A stretch of 34,773 nucleotides of DNA from Hondaea fermentalgiana (GCA_014084085.1 NPFB01000032.1:10382-45154), one strand, 5' to 3'; shown: positions 26,908 through 34,450, counted from the first letter of the stretch. Made by a program: numbers and translations. The notes: generated from the sequence alone by a model not told the origin.

Positions 26908-27051
26908 CTACTTCTTGGCCTTGGGGGCGGCCTTCTTCTTGCCGCCGGCGGCCTTCTTGGGCTTGTCCTCGGCGATGGCCTTGGCGCCCTTGGGCACCTT
27001 GGCGCCCTTCTTGGAGCCCGCCTCCGCAGCCTGCTGCTTGCCGTCAGCCAT
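26908..27051 (-). CDS. 47-residue Lys/Ala-rich basic protein, copy 1
   Basis: ATG 27051 to TAG 26908 encodes 47 residues, 15 Lys and 13 Ala, beginning MADGKQQAAEAGSKKGAK and ending KKAAPKAKK. No hydrophobic core or signal peptide is present, so it should be disordered and nucleic-acid or chromatin binding, like an H1 C-terminal tail. The start is supported because the same Met begins copy 2 and, as MGDGKQQ, the third member at 29257. Near-identity to copy 2, with third positions almost all C or G, shows it is a real and probably highly expressed gene despite its size. A 7-bp hairpin GAAGTAG/CTACTTC straddles the stop codon. The GSKKGAKVPKG segment loosely recalls vertebrate HMGN proteins, but low complexity makes that weak. 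No function is claimed. Confidence 0.85.
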   Translation of the reverse strand: MADGKQQAAEAGSKKGAKVPKGAKAIAEDKPKKAAGGKKKAAPKAKK

Positions 27052-27112
27052 TCTTCTTGTTGGTGTTGCTTGAGTTGCTTCTTGAGCTTGCTTGTATTTG
27101 CTTTCTTGGGTC

Positions 27113-27137
27113 GTCGAGTTGCAGGTCTGCTGCGATC
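27113..27137 (-). promoter_or_regulatory. Shared upstream element, copy 1
   Basis: Read on the minus strand, a 25-base element begins GATCGCAGCAGACCTGC and ends AACTCGAC, 61 bases before the start codon. It is identical at the same distance upstream of copy 2, identical upstream of the 29257 gene, and present in a 21-base form upstream of the H1-like gene. Confidence 0.65.
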
Positions 27138-27179
27138 TGCCTCGCGGCTGCCTCCAGCTTCTCGCCTTGCATCCCTATC

Positions 27180-27858
27180 CGTCAAGGCGAGCCTCGTCGG
27201 CTCTTGCTCCTTTCCTCGGCGTTGCCAAGCAAACCAAGCCAACCTGCAGCGCAATGCATTGCAATGCAAAGCAAAAGGGCGCGGGTGGGCGGGGTTAAGA
27301 CCTCGCCCATCTTATGCGCCGTGCGCGTCCTAAGTTTCGGAAAGATCCGGACGAACGGCCAGGCCGCCACGCGCGCTGCCGCCATTGCCGCTGGCATCCC
27401 CCCACCCCCACAGCGACTGTCCGGCTCCCGCAGCCGGCTTCCCGCGCCTGCTCGCGCGGCTCTGGCGCAGGCCCATGCGCCCGCAGCCCGCGCTGACTCT
27501 TCGGCGGTAGGCGGCGAAGCTGCCACTGCTGGCCATGGTGGCTGACGCAGGGAGCGAGAGAGCGAGATTGCGAGAGAGAGATCCGGCCGGCGGATCGGGG
27601 CCGAGAGCAGCAGCAGCCCCCATAGCAGCAGCGGAATCTCCTCTCTGCAGCTTCAATACGTGTGTCCAGTACTGGCCGGCCATGCGGCTGGGGAAAGAAG
27701 GCGTCTTCGAGCCGACGACGCTTCCGGGCAAAGGCTGAGTGCTCGAGAAGCCGGCCGGCCCGTCGCCAGCCTGCATTGTCTGGAGAGAGGCTGCGATGCC
27801 GGCGGAGAGGGCTGTCGGTCGGTCTGCCGCTCGGAAGGTAGTACTTGGGAAAAGGGGA
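27180..27858. other. Spacer between the inverted-repeat arms; divergent promoter region
   Basis: 679 bases separate the two arms, so both copies are transcribed outward from here. The sequence is GC-rich and CpG-rich with no TATA box on either strand. The long frames crossing it are Arg/Pro/Ala-rich GC shadows. Confidence 0.5.
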
Positions 27859-27901
27859 GATAGGGATGCAAAGGCGAGAAGCTGGAGGCGGCCGCGAGGC
27901 A

Positions 27902-27926
27902 GATCGCAGCAGACCTGCAACTCGAC
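27902..27926 (+). promoter_or_regulatory. Shared upstream element, copy 2
   Basis: The same 25 bases as at copy 1, 61 bases before ATG 27988. A CAAG-rich leader without upstream ATG follows. Confidence 0.65.
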
Positions 27927-27987
27927 GACCCAAGAAAGCAAATACAAGCAAGCTCAAGAAGCAACTCAAGCAACACCAACAAGAAGA

Positions 27988-28131
27988 ATGGCTGACGGCA
28001 AGCAGCAGGCTGCGGAGGCGGGCTCCAAGAAGGGCGCCAAGATGCCCAAGGGCGCCAAGGCCATCGCCGAGGACAAGCCCAAGAAGGCCGCCGGCGGCAA
28101 GAAGAAGGCCGCCCCCAAGGCCAAGAAGTAG
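27988..28131 (+). CDS. 47-residue Lys/Ala-rich basic protein, copy 2
   Basis: ATG 27988 to TAG 28131 encodes a protein identical to copy 1 except Met for Val at residue 19, one G-to-A change. The leader is CAAG/CAACACC-rich and free of upstream ATG. The longer frame that includes it upstream starts outside the conserved part and is not supported. Role and caveats are as for copy 1: a short, disordered, strongly basic protein, probably nuclear. Divergent arrangement with copy 1 around a CpG-rich spacer resembles divergent histone gene pairs. The single coding difference implies recent duplication or ongoing gene conversion. Confidence 0.85.
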   Translation: MADGKQQAAEAGSKKGAKMPKGAKAIAEDKPKKAAGGKKKAAPKAKK

Positions 28132-28174
28132 AGTGCCGCTACTTTTCGCCTTTCATCTTCCCTCGTAATGCGAG

Positions 28175-29107
28175 ATGCACTTGCGTGATCACGCGCAAGT
28201 GGCCTTTGTCCAACCAACCGACATGACGTGTATAAACCAACTGTGAAAAAGTAAAAAGATATTGTCGATGTCATGCAATCTCAGGTTGATTGGCTTAGCA
28301 ATAAGAAAAATGTCTGTGCATCTGCTTGCAAAGAACCCCTCTCGAGGTCATACAACAAAAAAATTTGAAAAAGAAAAGAAGAAGAGAGCTCTGTAGTACT
28401 TGACCAGATCAGGTGCATCGAAGTCACGCTTTTCGGAGATCTGGTTTAAAAAAACGAGCTGACTGAGCCATTCTGTCAATTACCTTGTCCGTCGTTGGAA
28501 ATGAGGTCATAGTTGTGACCTCGTTCTGGCTCAAACATCACCAACTATTACCTTGCACCCTGCGTATTCGGGACCGAGGGGCTCTCACGCAACATAGTCA
28601 ACTATAAAACGACGATCGACAGACTTCGTAGCCGTTGCGTCAAGAACCTAGCAGCAAACCTCAGGCTGCTCTTCGCAAGTAAGAAAAAGAGTCGAGACAA
28701 CGACAAGAAACGCCGCTCGCCACTTTCGCTGGAGAAAACTTCAGCAAGACGCAGCACACGCTACGAGCACCTCGGCAGCAGACAGATCCCTTGCAACGCA
28801 ATCGGAGATTACGAGTGGCGGTTTTCAAGAATGATTGGGATTTTTCATAAATAGAACGATGGAGGCCTCTCAAATCGACATGTTGGACCGACCTTCTCCC
28901 ATCATTCCCCGGAGACGATCCCAACTCGCTTCACAGTTTCCTGAGACGCGAAACTTGACCCATTTCCTTCAGAAAGCTGAGACGATCATACATATGCCGA
29001 CAACTCATCCGTTTAATTATTTTGGTTTTCGTAATTTTCTCGTCAGAGTCGTCTGCAGGTCACACCATCAAGGAAGGCTTGACGAGGGACGAGGAGGGCT
29101 CGACGAT
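28175..29107. other. Intergenic region with a TATA box but no supported gene
   Basis: The left part is the 3' region of copy 2. A TATA box at 28603-28609 (+) is followed by CAAGTAAG (donor-like, about 28675) and an acceptor-like ACTTGACCCATTTCCTTCAG ending at 28972. This could be a transcript with a leader intron. The first ATG after it (28993) opens a frame running antisense through the 29108-29257 gene, which is not convincing as protein. A non-coding or antisense transcript is possible. Confidence 0.4.
28603..28609 (+). promoter_or_regulatory. Candidate TATA box
   Basis: TATAAAA in a plus-strand context ACTATAAAACGACG, the best TATA consensus in the window. No clear gene starts downstream. 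Confidence 0.4.
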
Positions 29108-29257
29108 CTACTTTTTGGCCTTGGGAGTGGCCTTCTTCTTGCCGCCTGCGGCCTTGCTTGGCTTCTCGGCAAAAGCCTTGGAAGCCTTGGGGATCTGGGG
29201 GCCCCTCCTCTTGGAGCCCGCCTCCGCAGCAGGCTGCTGCTGCTTGCCGTCACCCAT
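29108..29257 (-). CDS. 49-residue Lys/Ala-rich basic protein, third family member
   Basis: ATG 29257 to TAG 29108 gives MGDGKQQQPAAEAGSKRRG and a C-terminus KAAGGKKKATPKAKK, clearly related to copies 1 and 2 but with about a third of positions changed or inserted. The ends are conserved and the middle has drifted, so both termini may matter. The frame is open further upstream (to 29419), but the conserved MxDGKQQ start and the leader ending CAACACCACC match the other copies. The shared element sits 57 bases before the ATG. It is convergent with copy 2. Like them it should be a disordered nucleic-acid-binding protein. Confidence 0.8.
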   Translation of the reverse strand: MGDGKQQQPAAEAGSKRRGPQIPKASKAFAEKPSKAAGGKKKATPKAKK

Positions 29258-29314
29258 TTTTGCTGTTGGTGGTGTTGCTTGAGTCTGCTTGAGACTGCTT
29301 GCGCCTGTGTGGAG

Positions 29315-29339
29315 GTCGAGTTGCAGGTCTGCTGCGATC
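29315..29339 (-). promoter_or_regulatory. Shared upstream element, third member
   Basis: Minus-strand copy of the same 25 bases, 57 bases before ATG 29257. Flanking sequence on both sides differs from copies 1 and 2, so the element is conserved beyond its surroundings. Confidence 0.65.
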
Positions 29340-30854
29340 GACCTCGCGCGAAGTCCCTTGCTTTTCAACGAATCAAACAACCCGGCACGACGCAAGCCGG
29401 GCTTGGACATGATACACAAGACCAGGCTACGACATCGCAGGCAATGGCCTTGCTTCTGCGCCTAGCAGCGTCTAAAATCCCATCCTCCTTTGTCATAAGC
29501 CAGAAGGCGCCTCGAGTACTGGCCCGCCAGGCTATTCTTTGAATCCTGGACTCTGGACTCACTTGTACATACGCTTCCTGCCCTGGCTGCTCGCGAGTCG
29601 CCGCCGACGACCGGCCAGGCACACTTTGCCCGCGCGGGCCCGCTCCTTTTCGCCCCAGAAGCGTCGCCGCCTTCGCAGCCTCTTTTCCCCCCCTCCGCGC
29701 CTACCGCCGCCGCCCGCGCAGCTGTGGGGGCCGCGTCGCGCGAAACTAAGAGTCCCTCCGCAGCGTGTCTTTCGCGTCTTTCTCTCCGCCACTCGTCTCT
29801 CGCCGTGCTGGCCGCCCTGGCTGGCTGGCTGGCTGCCTGCCCTGGCCGCAGAGCCCAGCCGCCACAGCGCAGACGCCGTCCGCCCGCCAGAGCCGGAGAG
29901 ACGCGGCGCCGCGCCCGCCCCCGCGCCTCGCGCCGTCGGCTTTCTCGTCTCGCCTCGCGAGTCGCGCCGCCGCGTCTCCGGCTCCTCGCGCGGCTCGCTT
30001 CGCCGCCAGGCGACCGCCCTGTCGGTCGTACCGTTTGCACTAGCAGAAGGCTAGGCGCGGAGAAGCGACAAGCTCCGTGGACGGCCGTCGCGTGCTGCAT
30101 GAGACGGTAACCACCGGGCCCGCCCTGCCTGCCTGCCGGCAGTAGAAGTCGGAAGCGGCGCGGCGCGAAGAGGCCGCTAGGTCGTAGTCGAGGCGACCGG
30201 GACTTCTCGGTGGGTGCTGGTGCTCGCGAAGCGAAGGTGCCTGTGAGTGCTCGCGCGCCTTGCGCCTAACTGCCGCGGCGCGGGAGGCGGCTGGCTCCCG
30301 GCCCCGTCGGCGTAGCTGGGGTCTAGGGACCGCTAGCGCGCGCGCCCGTCCCCCCGCAGCGGGCTCCCGGCGTAGCTGGGGCGTAGGACCTGCGTACGCG
30401 ACTGCGGGAAAGCGGCCAGGTGTTCGGAGCGCGCTGGTGAAGTTTGGCGAGGGAACGTGCGGGAACGAGTAGGGGTGGATAGGGGGAACGGTAGGAGCCG
30501 CGTCCGCGCCGGTTCTGGGGGAAGGCGAGGCGCGTGTGGGCGTACCGGTCCGGATCTTTTCGTCTTGCGAAGTAACTCTGCGACCCAGGAATGGAGGCGG
30601 CTAGCGCGCATGGTAGGCGCGGTACCCACAGCGGGCGCGGCGGCGCGAAGAGCGGGACGCGGCCCGAAGAGGCGCGGATCGGCGGCGAAGGAGCGTGTGG
30701 GCGCGAGCCGGCGGAGGCGCCGCGCGGAAAGAGACGGCAAGCAGGGCCCCGGGGCGCGGAGAGGGCCGGCGCTGAGGCGCGAGGCGCGAGGCGCGCGGAA
30801 GGAGGGCGAGGGAAATCCGCGCGCGGCGGCGGCGGCGGCGCGCGGCGAGGCTAG

Positions 30855-30875
30855 GATCGCAAACCTGCAACTCGA
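30855..30875 (+). promoter_or_regulatory. Shared upstream element, H1-like gene
   Basis: GATCGCAAACCTGCAACTCG plus A matches the 25-base element with a small internal deletion, 106 bases before ATG 30982. The gene it precedes is not alignable with the 47-residue family outside Lys/Ala richness, which argues for functional conservation. Confidence 0.6.
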
Positions 30876-30906
30876 GATCTTCAAGGAGGAGAAAAAGGAG
30901 CATTCA

Positions 30907-30927
30907 CAGCAAGAGCAAGAGCAAGAG

Positions 30928-30958
<31 letters not shown>

Positions 30959-30959
30959 G
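30907..30959 (+). repeat. AGAGCA hexanucleotide and CAG triplet repeat in the leader
   Basis: About four AGAGCA units run into eight GCA units, 23 bases before the start codon. The tract happens to be in frame with the gene and would read as poly-Gln if translation began upstream. Confidence 0.85.
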
Positions 30960-30981
30960 AGAGAAAACAACAAGGAGAAGT

Positions 30982-31428
30982 ATGAGCACCGCCGCCATCG
31001 CCATGCCCGTCGGAGACCGCGTGCTGCGCAAGCGGCCCGTCGTGGAGAAGGACACGACCCCCGTGGAGACCGCCGAGGTCAAGCCCAAGAAGGCGCGCAA
31101 GGCGGCCGCCCCCAAGGCCGCCGCCGCTGCCAAGCCGGCCAAGGAGAAGAAGGCCCCCGCCGCCAAGAAGGCGCCCGCCGCCAAGAAGGCCGCCGCGCCC
31201 AAGGCTGCCGCCGCGCCCAAGGCTGCCGCCGCGCCCAAGGCCAAGAAGGAGAAGGCCCCTGCCGCCAAGAAGGCGCCTGCTGCGCCCAAGGCCAAGAAGG
31301 AGCGCAAGCCCGCCGCCTCCAAGGCCAAGAAGGAGGAGGCCAAGCCCGTCGAGGAGGCCAAGCCCGAGGAGGTCAAGCCTGCCGAGGAGCCTGCCGTCGT
31401 CGAGGAGACCAAGGAGGAGGCCAAGTAA
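30982..31428 (+). CDS. Histone H1-like Lys/Ala/Pro-rich protein without globular domain
   Basis: The 148-residue product from ATG 30982 has a short head (MSTAAIAMPVGDRVLRKRP). Residues 35-118 consist of AAPKAAAA, KKAPAAKK and PKAKKE-type repeats, followed by an acidic-basic tail of EEAKP/EEVKP units ending EETKEEAK. It lacks a winged-helix domain, so it corresponds to the C-terminal tail of canonical H1. This is the form linker histones take in several protist groups. It should bind linker DNA and compact chromatin. I chose this Met because the upstream open frame is GC-rich leader with a CAG repeat. -3 is A. The alternating acidic tail is unusual for H1. A HMG-like architectural factor is the main alternative. 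Confidence 0.85.
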   Translation: MSTAAIAMPVGDRVLRKRPVVEKDTTPVETAEVKPKKARKAAAPKAAAAAKPAKEKKAPAAKKAPAAKKAAAPKAAAAPKAAAAPKAKKEKAPAAKKAPAAPKAKKERKPAASKAKKEEAKPVEEAKPEEVKPAEEPAVVEETKEEAK

Positions 31429-32062
31429 GCGCGCCTTTGCTCCATTGAATCTCAAACTTTCTTTTTCCGATTCACGAGCCCTGACTGTGCCCATGGCTGG
31501 GCGCAAGAAGAAGAGAATCGCGACTCCGTTCTGAGCGTACTTGCTTTGCCTCCCTGCCTACCTGCGCGCAGATCTAATCTGGTCTGATTGGGTCTAATTG
31601 CGTTTCGATGGGGGGGGAGGCTTCAATTCAAGCCTAGAACTTTTCCCATTGTGTGTATGATGATGATGCAAAATATTCCGGTTATTTGACTGTTCGCTCT
31701 CTTTTCTTGTTCGCTTGTGCAGCAAAACGATGACGTTGGCAATCTATAGAGTGGCAAACTCATTGGTTCGCATCGCACTTTTCTGGCAATTCACGATCTC
31801 GCCGCACACCCCTTGTCCCCATGGGTCTTTCGCAGCAGAAAGCAACACACTGATTCTTTACTTCGACCCGCCGGTCGTCATACAAATTCCTTCACATGCA
31901 AAAGCATGCTCCAGAGCATATCGGGTTCTCCATGTTACCACTTTTCCCAAGAGGCAGCAATTACGTTCATCAAGGGCTGAGGACAAAGCTTCAAGAGGAT
32001 CAGAAAATCAGAATCGTAAGGTATTATGTAAACGCAGCAGCCGGGCGGAAGTGCCCATCCAC
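31429..32062. other. Convergent 3' region
   Basis: It lies between the H1-like gene (+) and the acidic-tail protein gene (-). It is AT-richer, with a TCTAATCTGGTCTGATTGGGTCTAATTG imperfect triple (about 31571-31600), a G-run and a GATGATGATG stretch. No gene is supported. Confidence 0.5.
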
Positions 32063-32692
32063 TTAGGAGCCTTGGCAAGCATGAACGGCAACTTCAGGTC
32101 GAACACCGTCCTTTTCATCGTCTTCCTTTTCGTCCTTCTCCGACTCTTTGGCTGCCTTGGGCGCATTCTCCGACTCCTCCGCGCCGCCCTCGGGCTCTTT
32201 GCGCTTGTTCGAGTCCTCGGGCTTGTCCGAGTTCGTATTGGGGATGATTCCTCTTGCCTTTTCGTTCGAGACGTGCTTTTGCGCCTCGATGACTTGCGTC
32301 GCGGTTCTGGCTTCCACGCAATGACCTCCAATCAGCTTTTCCGCGCGCGACGGCTCCGTGTCCTTTTCGCCCTTCAGGTCAGCCTCCTTGTCATTCACGA
32401 GCTCTTCCGGGACCTTTTTCTGCTCTTGCTCCTTGGCGGGTCCCTCGTCCTCCTTGGCGTCCTGCTCTTGCTTTTCCTGCTCTTTTCCAGCTTCTTCTTT
32501 CTCCTCCTCCTTGCCCCGCTGCTCCTCTTGCTGCTCCTCCTGCACCTCGGCCTCCGTGCCCTCCTCCGCCGTCTTCTCGGCCTCCTTGCCCTCCTTCTTG
32601 GCCGCCTTGGAGTTCTTCTTCCCGCGCTCGGCCGCCTTGGCGTCGCTCGCCTTGCGCGCCGCGCGCGTGCTCCTGCGCAGCTCCACCGCCAT
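32063..32692 (-). CDS. Basic N-terminus, acidic-tail nuclear-type protein (HMGN5-like architecture)
   Basis: ATG 32692 gives 209 residues; the frame continues upstream only to another ATG at 33007 through GC-shadow sequence. It starts MAVELRRSTRAARKASDAK, then a Lys-rich stretch. About 40-115 is dominated by Glu, Gln and Lys; a mixed stretch follows with GGHCVEARTATQVIEAQKHV near 124-143, then a possible NLS (NKRKEPEG) and a second acidic Glu/Lys stretch near 175-200. RRSTR close to the N-terminus recalls the RRSAR nucleosome-binding core of vertebrate HMGN proteins. A long acidic tail after it is the HMGN5 layout. That is resemblance by eye, not homology. It may equally be a generic charged nuclear or nucleolar protein. 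It sits convergent with the H1-like gene. Confidence 0.72.
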   Translation of the reverse strand: MAVELRRSTRAARKASDAKAAERGKKNSKAAKKEGKEAEKTAEEGTEAEVQEEQQEEQRGKEEEKEEAGKEQEKQEQDAKEDEGPAKEQEQKKVPEELVNDKEADLKGEKDTEPSRAEKLIGGHCVEARTATQVIEAQKHVSNEKARGIIPNTNSDKPEDSNKRKEPEGGAEESENAPKAAKESEKDEKEDDEKDGVRPEVAVHACQGS

Positions 32693-33224
32693 CGTATCCG
32701 CGTGCGCGTGCGCGTGCGTGTCCGCGCTGCTGGCCGCGCTCGTCTCCCTCGCGCGCTCCAGCGACGCTCGAACCCGGACTGCCGCGGCTCGTCGCCTCGG
32801 ACTCGGCCTCGCGAGGCTCTGCCAGCCGACTGGGTTGGGTACAAAAGGACCCGGAGAACAACAAGCAAGATAGCAGCCAGCAGGCGCTGCGACTCGAAGT
32901 GAAGAGGCGCAGCGACGAGACAAGCGGCTGCGGCCAGGTCTCCGCCCTCCGCCGGTCCGATGAACGCGCGCCTCGCGAGCGGCGACGCGCCTCGATCGAC
33001 ACCGCACGGCCGCACTTCGCTCGCGCTGCGTCGAAGGGAAGGGTCATCTCCAAGTCGAAGACTCGGTTGTTCTGACGCGGACGCTGGCCGCCTGTGGAAA
33101 GATAGTGGGGGAGAACGAAGAGAGGAGACCCCGGGGTCGAGCGAAGGCGAGATGATGGCCGGCGTCGATCATGGCGGCAATGAGCTCGCTCGCGCCTCTC
33201 AGCCGCCATGGCCGGCGGCAGCGG
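32693..33224. other. Region upstream of the acidic-tail protein gene
   Basis: A GCGTGC hexanucleotide run (about 32699-32722) lies immediately before the start codon. The rest is GC-rich and should hold the promoter and leader. The shared 25-base element of the neighbouring basic genes is not present. No other gene is supported. Confidence 0.45.
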
Positions 33225-33674
33225 TCATCGTGCGAAGATGTGATCTCGAGGCGCTGATGACGAGACGTTACCGACACGGCCGCTCGTCGCTATGATGCTC
33301 GTACGTTGGTTCTCTGTCTTCTTATCGCCCCCCGTCGCCGTTAAAAAATTAAACTCGCCTTCTTGCCTTCTTTCGATCAGCATCGTGACGGTGATGGTGC
33401 CGATATCCTGCGCGTCGACCAACGACCGCTCCAGGCCGCGAGGCTCAGCCTTGGCTGCCGAATCGGCTCTGACGCTGACGGCCAACAGACAAACGGAGGC
33501 CTCCGTCGGTCGGCTGCAGCTGCGGCCGTCTCGCGAGGACCTAGTCGAGCCATAGTTGCTGCCAGAGGCGACAGAGAAACTCTGACAGTGAGTGTAGTGG
33601 CCGTTGATCGAGATTTTGGTTGGGACAACAGGAGCGAGACTCGTCGTCGCAGTTTCTTCAGAGTGTTCATGCAT
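33225..33674 (-). CDS. Possible small unknown protein, 149 residues
   Basis: ATG 33674 to TGA 33225 on the minus strand. Composition is balanced, unlike the GC shadows, with C- or G-ending codons preferred. The middle part, SAAKAEPRGLERSLVDAQDI followed by a beta-like GTITVTMLIERRQ, reads like a folded protein. No domain, signal peptide or membrane segment is recognised. It is divergent from the 33850 gene with a 175-base shared upstream region, and the paired arrangement mildly supports both. The overlapping plus-strand frame (33292-33555) is less convincing. The sequence could also be chance. Confidence 0.4.
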   Translation of the reverse strand: MHEHSEETATTSLAPVVPTKISINGHYTHCQSFSVASGSNYGSTRSSRDGRSCSRPTEASVCLLAVSVRADSAAKAEPRGLERSLVDAQDIGTITVTMLIERRQEGEFNFLTATGGDKKTENQRTSIIATSGRVGNVSSSAPRDHIFAR

Positions 33675-33849
33675 GCGCCTTGAAACGTTCTGCTACGAAG
33701 CAATATCTTGCAGTGCAAACGCGAGGCTCCTTGGGCTGTGCAACGACTGATTCTAATATCCGTCAATGGGAGGGGCAGAGACGAGACAGACTCTTTCATG
33801 CGTCACATAAGACATATATTCTTCGGAAGTTCTTCTCCTTGCAAGAAAG
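33675..33849. promoter_or_regulatory. Candidate bidirectional promoter
   Basis: 175 bases separate two divergent start codons. It contains TGCGTCACAT (a CRE/AP-1-like half-site), ACATATATTC as a TATA-like element toward the plus-strand gene and a CAATGGGAGGGG stretch. Promoter function depends on both flanking genes being real. Confidence 0.3.
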
Positions 33850-34125
33850 ATGACGATCCTTGGCATCAGCGCTCCCCACCAATACAAAGCATGTTCCGTA
33901 TCGCAATCATCCGCTGACGCAGCTCACGAGCGATTCCGTCGGGGCGGCAATGTCAAGGCGTTGATGTTTGTCGACGTGAGTCCCGCGGACTACAACCTCA
34001 CCAAAATCAAAGAGTCTTTGCGTCGGGTAGCTCGGACCAAGCAAGTAATAAATCTTACTAATGCCGCTCAGATTCGCGTTCTCAAGGAGCAGCTCGAGCG
34101 TCTCAAACGCGCTCAAGAATGCTAA
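33850..34125 (+). CDS. Small unknown protein, 91 residues
   Basis: ATG 33850 follows AAAG; TAA ends it at 34125. Codon use (CTC AAG GAG CAG CTC GAG, GTC GAC, AAC CTC ACC AAA ATC) matches the long genes. The first 30 residues are Ser/His/Ala-rich, possibly flexible. Residues 35-47 (NVKALMFVDVSPA) look like a buried beta strand. The remainder is amphipathic helix: KIKESLRRVARTKQ, then VLKEQLERLKRAQEC. It could be a small coiled-coil adaptor. No family is recognised. It may be complete or an exon of a longer gene. Confidence 0.5.
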   Translation: MTILGISAPHQYKACSVSQSSADAAHERFRRGGNVKALMFVDVSPADYNLTKIKESLRRVARTKQVINLTNAAQIRVLKEQLERLKRAQEC

Positions 34126-34382
34126 ATCTCTTGCCGGAAGACGCTCCGGCGTCGGCGACCAGCAAGAATATGAGTCGTAAATCTTTTGCTCGCGGACCCA
34201 TGGAGTCCTTGCGTGACCTTCAACCTCCGCCAACGGACCACGCGGCAGCACGCCAACGTCTTCGACGTCAAGCCCCTCCTCCACTCTTTTCTCCGGAAAA
34301 AAAAAGTGATAAGAAATACAAATTTATCTGTCCTTGCTAGTCAACAAGAACATAAGAAGTCGAAGCAAGCATCACCCTCAAA
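34126..34382. other. Short region between the 91-residue gene and the right-edge gene
   Basis: It contains a run of nine A (about 34300) and AT-rich sequence suited to a 3' end followed by a promoter. No gene. Confidence 0.4.
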
Positions 34383-34450
34383 ATGCAAAATGCCGCAGTC
34401 AACAAACCTTGCAGCAGTGGCATGCCCAATACTGGACAGCCACGACGGCC
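34383..34450 (+). CDS. Candidate first exon of the right-edge gene
   Basis: ATG 34383 opens 22 codons plus two bases and ends at a full GTAAGT donor (34451-34456). Downstream TGCTAATAC (about 34549) is a near-ideal branch site. A pyrimidine-rich stretch then ends in CGCGCCCAGAG. Using the AG at 34625-34626 as acceptor joins this exon in frame to the GC-rich frame at 34627. A second ATG at 34390 is out of that frame. The peptide is short and unremarkable; the support is the splice signals. Confidence 0.3.

Larger units (their letters stand above)
26866..27179 (-). repeat. Left arm of an imperfect inverted repeat carrying copy 1 of the Lys/Ala-rich gene
   Basis: The arm pairs with 27859-28174 on the other strand. 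Similarity runs from the CTCGCATTACGAGGG end through the whole gene, its leader and the shared element to GCATCCCTATC. The coding part differs at one base and the 90-base leader appears identical. The 3' untranslated part has several differences, and a further TGTGAAAAAGTAAAAA match lies beyond the arm on both sides. Confidence 0.93.
27859..28174 (+). repeat. Right arm of the imperfect inverted repeat, carrying copy 2
   Basis: Reverse complement of 26866-27179, from GATAGGGATGCAA through the gene to CCCTCGTAATGCGAG. Differences are a 1-base indel and one substitution before the shared element, one substitution in the coding part and a cluster in the 3' untranslated part. Confidence 0.93.
29258..30981. 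other. GC-rich divergent intergenic region upstream of the H1-like gene
   Basis: About 1.7 kb, largely above 65 percent GC by eye, separates the third basic gene from the H1-like gene. Frames over 200 codons exist on both strands but are Arg/Ala/Pro shadows. A short repeat, GGCGTAGCTGGGG, occurs at about 30309 and 30370. The last 130 bases hold the shared element and a CAG-rich leader. No TATA box was seen. Confidence 0.45.

Noticed and set aside
26811..27269. 152-codon frame overlapping copy 1 in another phase, and the matching frame over copy 2 (27845-28168)
   Set aside because: Arg/Pro-rich frame-shifted reading of the same Lys/Ala repeat. The only conserved start with sense composition is MADGKQQ.
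28835..29542. 235-codon plus-strand frame overlapping the third basic gene
   Set aside because: Its second half is the exact antisense of the 29108-29257 gene and its leader. The minus-strand reading is supported by two homologous copies.
30457..30981. Extension of the H1-like protein upstream through a poly-Gln stretch
   Set aside because: GC-rich Arg/Gly/Ala shadow plus a CAG repeat. The shared upstream element lies inside it, so it is more likely promoter and leader.
32693..33007. 105-residue N-terminal extension of the acidic-tail protein
   Set aside because: Composition is Arg/Ala/Ser shadow with a THAHAHAD stretch from a GCGTGC repeat. The inner ATG gives a sensible basic N-terminus.
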